Assembly: GCA_900551715.1 (NCBI GenBank)
Contig: URXG01000024.1
Coordinates: forward strand, 1-30,275
DNA from: an uncultured Blautia sp.
GTDB taxonomy: Bacteria; Bacillota; Clostridia; Lachnospirales; Lachnospiraceae
DNA: 30,275 nt
Reading direction: 5' to 3'
Numbering within the stretch: the first letter of the stretch is position 1; each line of letters opens with the position of its first letter. The notes below the pieces were generated by a model. It did no database searches and was not told where the DNA came from. It saw only the letters and a program-made list of their open reading frames with translations. The position numbers and the translations under genes were made by a program. This document shows, one piece after another, positions 23,816-30,275 of this stretch.

Positions 23816-24997
23816 TTACTGGATCTCAATAATTTCCGCACTGCTCAGTGCTTCTTCCATCAGCTGATCGATCTTTTCATTTAATTTCTCTTCAGATCTG
23901 TGGATCACTTTCAGGTTTGGCTTGGTAACCGGATGTTTGGCAACAAAAATTGTACAGCAATCCTCAAATGGCTGAATAGAAGTTTCAAAAGTATTGATCT
24001 TTCTGGAAATCTGAACGATCTCTTCTTTGTCAAATCCGATAACCGGACGGTATACCGGAAGTTCACATACTTCGTTAGTAGCAGCAAGACTCTGTAAGGT
24101 CTGGCTTGCAACCTGTCCGATACTTTCTCCTGTGATCAGCCCCAGACACTTGTCTTTTTGGGCAAAATACTCTGCAATACGCATCATATAACGCCGCATA
24201 ATGATCGTAAGCTCTTCATGAGGGCACTGATCATAGATATACAGCTGGATATCTGTAAAATTAACTACATGGAGACGGATCGGTCCACTGTAACGTGCCA
24301 CCAGTTTTGCCAGATCTACCACTTTCTGTTTTGCTCTCTCGCTGGTATATGGCGGAGCATGGAAATAAACCGCATCAATCTTGACGCCTCTCTTGGCAAT
24401 CATATAGCCGGCAACAGGACTGTCAATACCACCAGAAAGGAGAAGCATGGCTTTACCGTTAGTTCCGATGGGCATTCCTCCCGGTCCTGGAAGTGTCTCG
24501 GAATATACGTAGATCTTGTCTCTGATCTCTACAGAAAGAGTCATCTGAGGCTCATGCACATCTACAGATGCCTTCGGAAAAGCATCCAGGATCTTTTCTC
24601 CGATGGCAGCACTGACTTCCATAGAAGTAATAGGATAAGATTTTTTTGCTCTTCTGGTATATACCTTGAATGTACCATCATAATCCGGATATCGGTTCTG
24701 CATATAAGTTACAACATCTTTTGCCATCTGATCAAAGCCCTGATCTTCATAAATCACTACAGGACTGATACCAACAATTCCAAATACTCTCTGTAAAGCC
24801 TCTACTGTCTCATCAAAATCATATTCTTCCGGGCAGAATACATAAACTCTGCCCTGCTCTTTGGTTACTTTGAATTCGCCTTCCAGTGGCTCCAGAACAA
24901 GACGCATCTGTTTTACAAGAGCATCTTCAAAAAGATATCTGTTTTTTCCTTTGATGGCGATTTCTGCATACTTTATCAAAAATGCATGAAATATCAT
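23816..24997 (-). CDS. thiI: tRNA 4-thiouridine synthase ThiI
   Basis: 393 aa: N-terminal ferredoxin-like region and THUMP domain (about 1-165), then a PP-loop ATP pyrophosphatase domain with LLLSGGIDSPVAGYMIAKRG. It adenylates U8 of tRNA and inserts sulfur to give s4U. EDCCTIFVAKHPVTKPN carries the conserved Cys needed for sulfur transfer. The rhodanese domain of E. coli ThiI is absent, as in Bacillus, so sulfur should come straight from the desulfurase encoded 15 bp upstream. ATG at 24997 has AAGGAG 9 nt upstream. Confidence 0.93.
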   Translation of the reverse strand: MIFHAFLIKYAEIAIKGKNRYLFEDALVKQMRLVLEPLEGEFKVTKEQGRVYVFCPEEYDFDETVEALQRVFGIVGISPVVIYEDQGFDQMAKDVVTYMQNRYPDYDGTFKVYTRRAKKSYPITSMEVSAAIGEKILDAFPKASVDVHEPQMTLSVEIRDKIYVYSETLPGPGGMPIGTNGKAMLLLSGGIDSPVAGYMIAKRGVKIDAVYFHAPPYTSERAKQKVVDLAKLVARYSGPIRLHVVNFTDIQLYIYDQCPHEELTIIMRRYMMRIAEYFAQKDKCLGLITGESIGQVASQTLQSLAATNEVCELPVYRPVIGFDKEEIVQISRKINTFETSIQPFEDCCTIFVAKHPVTKPNLKVIHRSEEKLNEKIDQLMEEALSSAEIIEIQ

Positions 24998-25012
24998 AAA
25001 TTTAATCTCCTT

Positions 25013-26167
25013 TTATTTGCGGGAATATCTGCGCAGCATGGGAACCAGTTCTTTCATTGTATCAAGGAAATAATCTGCTTCTTCCATGGTGTTCTCTTCG
25101 CAGAAACTTAAACGTACGGTGCTTTCGATCTGATCTTTGGACATTCCCATAGCACTTAAGGTAGCACTTGGCTTCCGTTTGTGGCTGGAGCAGGCACTTC
25201 CTGCTGAAATATAGATGCCTTTATCCTCCAGTGCGTGAAGAAGGACTTCACTTCGTACCCCCATAACACTGATACTTAAGATCTGTGGTGCGCCTTCTCT
25301 CAGAGACATTCCGTTGATACGAATGTCTTCGATTTCACCAAGTCCCTCTGCAATATGTTCTTTCAACTGGTACATGTACTCTACATTTTCATCAAGATTC
25401 TGATAAATCTGCGCTGCTGCCACTCCAAGTCCAGCAATTCCCGGTACGTTATCTGTGCCGGAACGCATACCACTCTGTTGACCGCCTCCCAGAATCTGAG
25501 GAATGATCTTTACTTTTTCGTTGATGTACAAAAATCCAACGCCCTTAGGTCCATGAATCTTGTGTCCACTAACTGCCAAAAGATCTATTCCCATTTTTTT
25601 GGGATGAATACGGTATTTACCAAAACCCTGGATGGCATCTACATGATATAGTGCTTTTGGGCTTTTTTCGTGAACCATTCTGGCAATTTCTTCTACAGGC
25701 ATCACTGCACCTACTTCATTATTGACCAACATAGTTGATACCATGATTGTGTCCGGTCTCAGAACAGCTTCCAGTGCACTCATCTTTACTCTGCCCTGTG
25801 GATCTACCGGAAGATAGGTGATCTCAAATCCCTGTTCCTGAAGATACAGTGCAGGCTGGCTTACTGCTGCATGCTCTACTGCTGTGATAATGATGTGATT
25901 GCCATTTCTTTTGTTGGCAAGTGCACCGCCGATCAGTGCCAGGTTATCGGATTCTGTACCACCTGAAGTAAACAGGATCTCTTTTTCCTGTACTTTCAGG
26001 ATACCGGCAATGGTCTTTGTAGCTTCTTTTACATATTTTTCTGCTTCTACGCCTTTCAGATGCATGGCAGAAGGATTACCAAAATCTCCTGTCATGGTCT
26101 TTACTACAATGTCTTTCACAGAATCATAGCACCTGGTTGTAGCAGAGTTATCAAAATATACTTCCAT
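25013..26167 (-). CDS. nifS: cysteine desulfurase (NifS/IscS family, NifZ-like by context)
   Basis: 384-aa PLP enzyme that takes sulfur from cysteine as a protein persulfide. YFDNSATT at the N-terminus, FTSGGTESDNLAL, EHAAVSQP, DAIQGFGK, the PLP lysine in AVSGHKIHGPKG, and the sulfur-accepting Cys in SAGSACSSHKRKPSA. Adjacent to thiI as nifZ is in Bacillus, so supplying sulfur for s4U is the likely job. No iscU follows, arguing against a dedicated Fe-S role. ATG at 26167 (MEVYFDN) fits the family start; a longer frame to 26194 has no better ribosome binding site. Confidence 0.92.
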   Translation of the reverse strand: MEVYFDNSATTRCYDSVKDIVVKTMTGDFGNPSAMHLKGVEAEKYVKEATKTIAGILKVQEKEILFTSGGTESDNLALIGGALANKRNGNHIIITAVEHAAVSQPALYLQEQGFEITYLPVDPQGRVKMSALEAVLRPDTIMVSTMLVNNEVGAVMPVEEIARMVHEKSPKALYHVDAIQGFGKYRIHPKKMGIDLLAVSGHKIHGPKGVGFLYINEKVKIIPQILGGGQQSGMRSGTDNVPGIAGLGVAAAQIYQNLDENVEYMYQLKEHIAEGLGEIEDIRINGMSLREGAPQILSISVMGVRSEVLLHALEDKGIYISAGSACSSHKRKPSATLSAMGMSKDQIESTVRLSFCEENTMEEADYFLDTMKELVPMLRRYSRK

Positions 26168-26219
26168 AATCTCCTCTTTTATACTGTTACACAACTGTTC
26201 AGTCCACTGAATAGTTATT

Positions 26220-26246
26220 GTTACTGTTCGCTCCGTTCACAGCAAC
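26220..26246 (-). repeat. 27-nt palindromic intergenic repeat, copy 3
   Basis: Minus strand GTTGCTGT, then GAACGGAGCGA, then ACAGTAAC: an 8-bp stem (one G-T) around a GA-rich middle. It is 23 nt downstream of the rsmE stop and upstream of the cysteine desulfurase gene. A TTCAGTGGACTGAA palindrome follows at 26199-26212. Confidence 0.62.
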
Positions 26247-26268
26247 TAGTTATCACGTTGTTACTATA

Positions 26269-27015
26269 TTACTGGTTTTCAAGCTGAAACATCAATACAG
26301 ACAGGATTGCTAATCCTGCTGTCTCCGTACGGAGGATACGTCTGCCTAAAGTAATGGGCTTCACACCCTCACTGATGGCTGTTTCTACTTCTTTTTCTTC
26401 GAATCCGCCTTCCGGTCCGATGAAAATCCCTACAGACTGCCCTGGCTGGATTGCTGACAGGATTTCTTTTGTTTCCTGCATTCCCCTGGCAAGTTCATAA
26501 GGAATCAGGCGGATATCCATGGATTCCGCATATTTCAGGGCTTCTTTAAAGGTAAGTACCTGATGGACATTGGGAATCAACATACGTTTGGATTGTTTGG
26601 CTGCACTTTCTGCGATCTGCTGCCATCGGTCTACTTTTTTGGCAGCTTTTTTGCCGTCAAGCTTTACCACACAACGTTTTGTTTCTACAGGAATCACCTC
26701 ATAGGCCCCCAGTTCTACTGCCTTCTGAATGATCAGTTCCATCTTGTCAGCCTTAGGCAGTCCCTGAAACAAATATAGTCTGCTGGGGAGCTCATAATTC
26801 GGCTCCTGTGCATAAATAATATGAAGGAGCACTTCATCCTGAGAAACAGATTCAATGGTACAGCGATATTCTTTTTTTCCGCCATCGCTGATCCACACTT
26901 CTTCGCCTGTCTTCATACGAAGAACATTGGCAATGTGGTTTACATCTGTTCCGTTAATATGAATGTGATTGGTTTCTTCATCAATCTGATAAGGTTCTAC
27001 AAAAAATCTCTGCAT
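26269..27015 (-). CDS. rsmE: 16S rRNA m3U1498 methyltransferase RsmE
   Basis: 248-aa SPOUT methyltransferase. The N-terminal PUA-like part starts MQRFFVEPYQI and contains HIANVLRMKTGEEVWISDGG; the trefoil-knot SAM site shows as VGIFIGPEGGFEEKEVE and LGRRILRTETAGLAIL. It methylates U1498 of 16S rRNA in the 30S subunit. The ATG at 27015 is the family start, with a distant AAAGGA; an upstream ATG at 27054 would overlap prmA by 31 bp. It follows prmA with an 8-bp gap, a common pairing. Confidence 0.92.
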   Translation of the reverse strand: MQRFFVEPYQIDEETNHIHINGTDVNHIANVLRMKTGEEVWISDGGKKEYRCTIESVSQDEVLLHIIYAQEPNYELPSRLYLFQGLPKADKMELIIQKAVELGAYEVIPVETKRCVVKLDGKKAAKKVDRWQQIAESAAKQSKRMLIPNVHQVLTFKEALKYAESMDIRLIPYELARGMQETKEILSAIQPGQSVGIFIGPEGGFEEKEVETAISEGVKPITLGRRILRTETAGLAILSVLMFQLENQ

Positions 27016-27023
27016 GAGAGGTT

Positions 27024-27977
27024 TCAGTCCTTTCTTGCTGTTACGCAGACCCATTCGCCCTGATGTGTAACTTCTACCAGAGTAAGCCCTGCTGCCAGTA
27101 CGGCTTCTTTTACCACTTCTTCTTTTACATCCAGAATGCCTGATGTGATATAATAAGCACCTTTTTTCATCTGATGTACGATCACCGGTGTAAGAGGTAC
27201 CAGCACATCTGCAAGAATGTTGGCTGCAACAATATCATATCGTTCATAACCCACCTGGTTCTGTACTTCCTGATCATCGATAATGTTACCAATCATCATA
27301 TCAAAATCCGCATTCGGGATCTGGTTTGCTTCTTTGTTGTCCTGCACTGCAGATACTGCACAGGGATCAAGATCTGTTCCCACTACATGTCCTGCCCCCA
27401 GTTTCAGTGCTGTAATACCAAGGATTCCACTTCCCGTACCTACATCCAGGATCTCGGCTCCCCTGGTAACATATTTCTTCAGCTGACGGATCACCAGCTG
27501 GGTAGTCTCATGCATTCCTGTACCAAAAGCTGTGCCCGGATCAATGTGAAGGATCATTTTGTCCTTGTCTTCATCCTTTACTTCTTCCCAGGAAGGTACG
27601 ATAAGGATATCATCTACATAAAACTGATGGAAAAATTCTTTCCAGTTGTTGATCCAGTCTTTGTCCTCTGTCCAGGATTCCTCAATGGTTCCTTCTCCGA
27701 TGTCCATAAATGTGCGAAGATCTTCCAGAGCAGCACGTACATCTTTCAGGATGGTTTCTTTGTCTGCATCTTCTTCCAGATAAAAATTCAGGTAAGCGAT
27801 ACCGTCATCTGCTGGGCCTTCCGGCATGATATCCACAAACATCTGGGCCTTGTCTTCTTCTGTAAGAGGCTGATGATCCTGAATCTCCACACCTTCTACA
27901 CCGATCTCGGCAAGTGTACATATGATCATATCTTCTGCATCAGTTTTGGTCTTGATGGTAAATCGGTTCCATTTCAT
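27024..27977 (-). CDS. prmA: ribosomal protein L11 methyltransferase PrmA
   Basis: 317 aa. The N-terminal substrate-recognition domain (about 1-80) is followed by DWINNWKEFFHQFYVDD, DPGTAFGTGMHETT, SAM motif I ILDVGTGSGILGITALKLGA and DIVAANILADVLVPL, all characteristic of PrmA, which trimethylates ribosomal protein L11. ATG at 27977 is preceded by AGGAG at 12 nt. It is downstream of dnaJ but separated from it by a terminator, as expected for a new unit, although I could not find a strong promoter in 27978-28111. Confidence 0.94.
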   Translation of the reverse strand: MKWNRFTIKTKTDAEDMIICTLAEIGVEGVEIQDHQPLTEEDKAQMFVDIMPEGPADDGIAYLNFYLEEDADKETILKDVRAALEDLRTFMDIGEGTIEESWTEDKDWINNWKEFFHQFYVDDILIVPSWEEVKDEDKDKMILHIDPGTAFGTGMHETTQLVIRQLKKYVTRGAEILDVGTGSGILGITALKLGAGHVVGTDLDPCAVSAVQDNKEANQIPNADFDMMIGNIIDDQEVQNQVGYERYDIVAANILADVLVPLTPVIVHQMKKGAYYITSGILDVKEEVVKEAVLAAGLTLVEVTHQGEWVCVTARKD

Positions 27978-28045
27978 ATACTCTGTCTTCTCCTGTCTGG
28001 TTGTTCTATATGTTCTGTCTGTAAATTCTGATTATTTACTTTCTG

Positions 28046-28082
28046 ACACCTGCAGATTGTTCTGCAGTGTTTTTATTTTTTT
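28046..28082 (+). terminator. plus-strand terminator-like hairpin with no matching gene
   Basis: ACACCTGCAGA-TTGT-TCTGCAGTGT (one bulged C) followed by TTTTTATTTTTTT on the plus strand. No plus-strand gene leads into it. On the minus strand it would be a hairpin in the prmA leader. Confidence 0.4.
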
Positions 28083-28111
28083 GCCTTATTCTTTATCATA
28101 CATGAAACCAC

Positions 28112-28142
28112 AAAAAAAGAAAAGAGGGTTTTCCTCTTTTCT
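28112..28142 (-). terminator. terminator of the dnaK-dnaJ unit
   Basis: On the minus strand AGAAAAGAGG, a 5-nt loop, CCTCTTTTCT, then a run of T (stem 28133-28142 with 28118-28127). It starts 22 nt after the dnaJ stop. Confidence 0.8.
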
Positions 28143-28164
28143 TAGTAGTTTCTTATGAGATATT

Positions 28165-29340
28165 TTATTCTTCAAAAGTTTCTTTTATTTTTTCCATAAA
28201 ACTTTTTTTCTTTTTTTCTGATTTTTCAGAACTGGATTTCTTGTCGCTGGTATTACCACAGGCTTCATCAAATTTACGAAGAGCTTCTTTTGCCTCTTCG
28301 CTCAACTTGGTAGGTACCTGTACAACCAGTGTTACATAGTGATCTCCACGAACGTTCTTATTGCGAAGAGAAGGTACACCCTTTCCTTTCAGTCGGATAC
28401 GTGTGTCTGTCTGGGTTCCGGGCTTCACATCATACATAACATCTCCGTCTACCGTACTGATCCGTACTTCACCGCCCAGTGCTGCCTGTGCATAAGTAAT
28501 GGGAGCTGTTGAAAAAATATTCATATCCTGTCTCTGGAAAATCGGATGACGGGCAACATTTACTTCTACCAGAAGATCGCCTCTCGGCCCTCCGTTAACG
28601 CCTGGTTCTCCTTTCTCCCGGATACGGATACTCTGTCCATGATCGATTCCGGCAGGAATAGATACCTGAATCTTCTTTCTGGAAGATGTATATCCTGTTC
28701 CATGACAGCAGGAACATTTTTCTTTGATGATCTTACCAGTTCCGTTACAGTCCGGACAGGTCTGTACATTACGGACCATACCAAACATGGACTGCTGGGA
28801 ATATACCACCTGACCGGTTCCATTACATTTGGTACAGGTAACAGGCTGTGTACCAGGTTTTGCACCGGTTCCTTTACATTTTTCACATTCATCCTTCAGT
28901 GTGATCTCAAGCTCTTTGTTGCAGCCAAAAACGGCTTCCTCAAAAGTGATATTGACTCTGGCACGAAGGCTGGCACCTTTCATAGGTCCGTTATTGGCAC
29001 GTCGTCTGCTGCCACCGCCAAACAGATCCCCGAAAATGTCTCCGAAGATATCACCCATATCAGCACCATTAAAGTCAAAACCGCCGAATCCACCGGCACC
29101 ACCGCCGCCCTGTTCAAAGGCTGCGTGACCAAACTGGTCGTACTGTCTTCTCTTGTCTGCATCACTGAGCACCGAATACGCTTCTGTTGCTTCTTTGAAT
29201 TTCGCCTCTGCTTCTTTATCGCCCGGGTTTACGTCCGGATGATATTTTTTGGCTAATTTTCGATAAGCACTCTTCAGCTGTGCTTCACTGGCGTCTTTGC
29301 TGACACCCAGGACTTCATAATAATCTCTTTTATCAGCCAT
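28165..29340 (-). CDS. dnaJ: chaperone protein DnaJ
   Basis: 391-aa type I Hsp40. J domain 1-70 with KYHPDVNPG (HPD); Gly/Phe region (about 76-112) GGGGAGGFGGFDFNG; four zinc repeats CEKCKGTG, CTKCNGTG, CPDCNGTG and CSCCHGTG; C-terminal substrate-binding domains; and a Lys/Ser/Glu-rich tail after about residue 360 (SSSEKSEKKKKS) longer than usual. It delivers clients to DnaK and stimulates its ATPase. ATG at 29340 has AGGAAAGAG upstream. It follows dnaK by 108 bp with a hairpin between. Confidence 0.97.
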   Translation of the reverse strand: MADKRDYYEVLGVSKDASEAQLKSAYRKLAKKYHPDVNPGDKEAEAKFKEATEAYSVLSDADKRRQYDQFGHAAFEQGGGGAGGFGGFDFNGADMGDIFGDIFGDLFGGGSRRRANNGPMKGASLRARVNITFEEAVFGCNKELEITLKDECEKCKGTGAKPGTQPVTCTKCNGTGQVVYSQQSMFGMVRNVQTCPDCNGTGKIIKEKCSCCHGTGYTSSRKKIQVSIPAGIDHGQSIRIREKGEPGVNGGPRGDLLVEVNVARHPIFQRQDMNIFSTAPITYAQAALGGEVRISTVDGDVMYDVKPGTQTDTRIRLKGKGVPSLRNKNVRGDHYVTLVVQVPTKLSEEAKEALRKFDEACGNTSDKKSSSEKSEKKKKSFMEKIKETFEE

Positions 29341-29374
29341 CTTTTCTCTTTCCTATATCTTTTAATCCAAGTAT

Positions 29375-29408
29375 GCCTCCGACGTACGAATCTTCATCCG
29401 CCGGAGGC
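29375..29408. promoter_or_regulatory. hairpin in the dnaK-dnaJ intergenic region
   Basis: GCCTCCG (29375-29381) and CGGAGGC (29402-29408) form a GC-rich stem. On the plus strand it is followed by TTTTTATT; on the minus strand, the direction of dnaK-dnaJ, it is followed by ATACTTGG, not a U-tract. It may lower dnaJ expression or mark an mRNA processing site. Confidence 0.5.
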
Positions 29409-29448
29409 TTTTTATTATATCATCAGTGATGACAAATCACAACTGGTC

Positions 29449-30275
29449 TTATACCTCTTTGTAATCAGCATCTACAACATCATCGTTGTATCCGGCTTCG
29501 TTTCCACCCTGGGAAGCACCGCCGCCCATGTTCATGTCCGGTCCGGCCTGGCCGCCTGCCTGCTGTGTTTGCTCATACATCTTGGAGAAGAGCTTCTGAG
29601 CACTTTCCATCATCTTTTCCTGAGCTGCTTTGATATCAGCAACCTGAGCATCTGTCATTTCGGTATTAGCAGTCTGTGCAAGAAGGTCTTTCAATGCATT
29701 CAGATCAGCTTCTACAGCTGCTTTGTCGTTGGCGTCAAGCTTATCACCAGCTTCTTTCAGTGCATTCTCAACCTGGAATACCATGGAATCTGCATTATTT
29801 CTTGTATCAATAGACTCTTTGCGTTTCTTATCCTGTGCTTCAAACTCTGCTGCTTCTTTTACTGCTTTATCGATCTCATCATCAGACATGTTGGATCCTG
29901 CTGTGATGGTGATGTGCTGTTCCTTGCCTGTTCCAAGGTCTTTTGCAGATACATTTACGATACCGTTGGCATCAATATCGAAGGTAACTTCGATCTGCGG
30001 AACACCACGACGTGCCGGCGGAATTCCATCCAGACGGAACTGTCCAAGGGACTTGTTGTCTTTGGCAAACTGACGCTCACCCTGAACAACATTGATATCA
30101 ACTGCTGTCTGGTTATCTGCTGCTGTAGAGAAGATCTGGCTCTTCTTGGTCGGAATAGTTGTATTTCTCTCGATCAGACGAGTTGCAATACCACCCATTG
30201 TCTCGATGGACAGTGACAGCGGAGTAACATCCAGAAGAAGGATATCACCTGCACCTGCATCACCTGCAAGTTTAC
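29449..30275 (-). CDS. dnaK: chaperone protein DnaK (Hsp70), C-terminal part
   Basis: The last 274 residues are in the window; the ATPase domain lies beyond 30275. The frame enters at AGDILLLDVTPLSLSIETMG, the interdomain linker and start of the substrate-binding domain, continues with GIPPARRGVPQIEVTFDIDA, and ends with the helical lid, a Gly/Gln/Met-rich stretch and the typical tail DDVVDADYKEV. It folds and protects proteins with DnaJ and GrpE. The upstream heat-shock regulatory region (CIRCE/hrcA) would be outside the window. Confidence 0.97.
   Translation of the reverse strand, partial: KLAGDAGAGDILLLDVTPLSLSIETMGGIATRLIERNTTIPTKKSQIFSTAADNQTAVDINVVQGERQFAKDNKSLGQFRLDGIPPARRGVPQIEVTFDIDANGIVNVSAKDLGTGKEQHITITAGSNMSDDEIDKAVKEAAEFEAQDKKRKESIDTRNNADSMVFQVENALKEAGDKLDANDKAAVEADLNALKDLLAQTANTEMTDAQVADIKAAQEKMMESAQKLFSKMYEQTQQAGGQAGPDMNMGGGASQGGNEAGYNDDVVDADYKEV

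Noticed and set aside
26178..26206. TGGACT-17-TATAAA as a promoter for the cysteine desulfurase gene
   Set aside because: The start would fall inside the ribosome binding site, about 4 nt before the ATG, leaving no usable leader.
1..30275. Mobile element, prophage, CRISPR array or tRNA gene
   Set aside because: No transposase, integrase, regularly spaced repeats or cloverleaf sequence was found, and gene content and composition are even along the window.

Overview
The window looks like chromosomal core sequence from a spore-forming Firmicute of the Lachnospiraceae (Blautia/Ruminococcus-like Clostridia; the genus is an inference). Grounds: moderately low GC, strong AGGAGG-type ribosome binding sites, a SigK-type sporulation sigma factor, the ireB-ruvX-DUF1292-(rnj-ylbF)-mltG-trmR-trhP gene order that echoes the Bacillus yrzL-yrrK-yrzB-yrrL-yrrM-yrrO cluster, and a DUF5717/DUF5716 pair that I associate with Lachnospiraceae. 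Nearly everything is on the minus strand; only sigK and a small HPr/Crh-like gene are on plus. I see no tRNA, rRNA, CRISPR array, insertion sequence or prophage.

Layout. 1-1237: end-truncated sirtuin and a class B sortase. 1452-4326: nucleobase permease and PPi-type phosphofructokinase as one unit, with a promoter and leader hairpin upstream and a long-stem terminator downstream. 4336-6026: an S8 subtilisin-like peptidase split by a frameshift. 6135-7711: lgt and an arginase-superfamily gene overlapping by ATGA, abutting the terminator of fba (7761-8624), whose leader carries a GntR/FadR-like palindrome. 8844-14429: an unexplained three-gene operon (1180-aa helical-repeat protein, Hsp70/actin-fold protein, TPR protein), the best candidate here for an undescribed system. 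14658-16327: divergent ribokinase and sigK. 16334-21965: an eight-gene RNA-centred run (ireB, ruvX, DUF1292, RNase J, YlbF, short MltG-like protein, TrmR, U32/TrhP). 22037-23359: mtaB. 23478-23714: Crh-like protein on plus. 23816-27977: prmA-rsmE-cysteine desulfurase-thiI. 28165-30275: dnaJ and the 3' part of dnaK.

How the genes work together. The right two thirds are mostly translation and RNA quality: tRNA wobble U34 hydroxylation/methoxylation (trhP, trmR), ms2t6A37 (mtaB), s4U8 (cysteine desulfurase plus thiI), rRNA and L11 methylation (rsmE, prmA), mRNA decay (RNase J with YlbF) and chaperones (dnaK, dnaJ). The left third mixes glycolysis (PPi-PFK, class II aldolase), purine uptake and envelope functions (sortase, Lgt). 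A 27-nt palindromic repeat occurs three times just downstream of minus-strand genes, and its stem reappears with a collapsed loop in the leader of the Crh-like gene.

Limits: all family names come from reading motifs by eye. Promoters, hairpins and operators are pattern matches, not measured. No stretch longer than 300 bases lacks a gene; the largest gaps (1238-1522, 8625-8843, 14430-14657) are described under their promoters, terminators and repeats.
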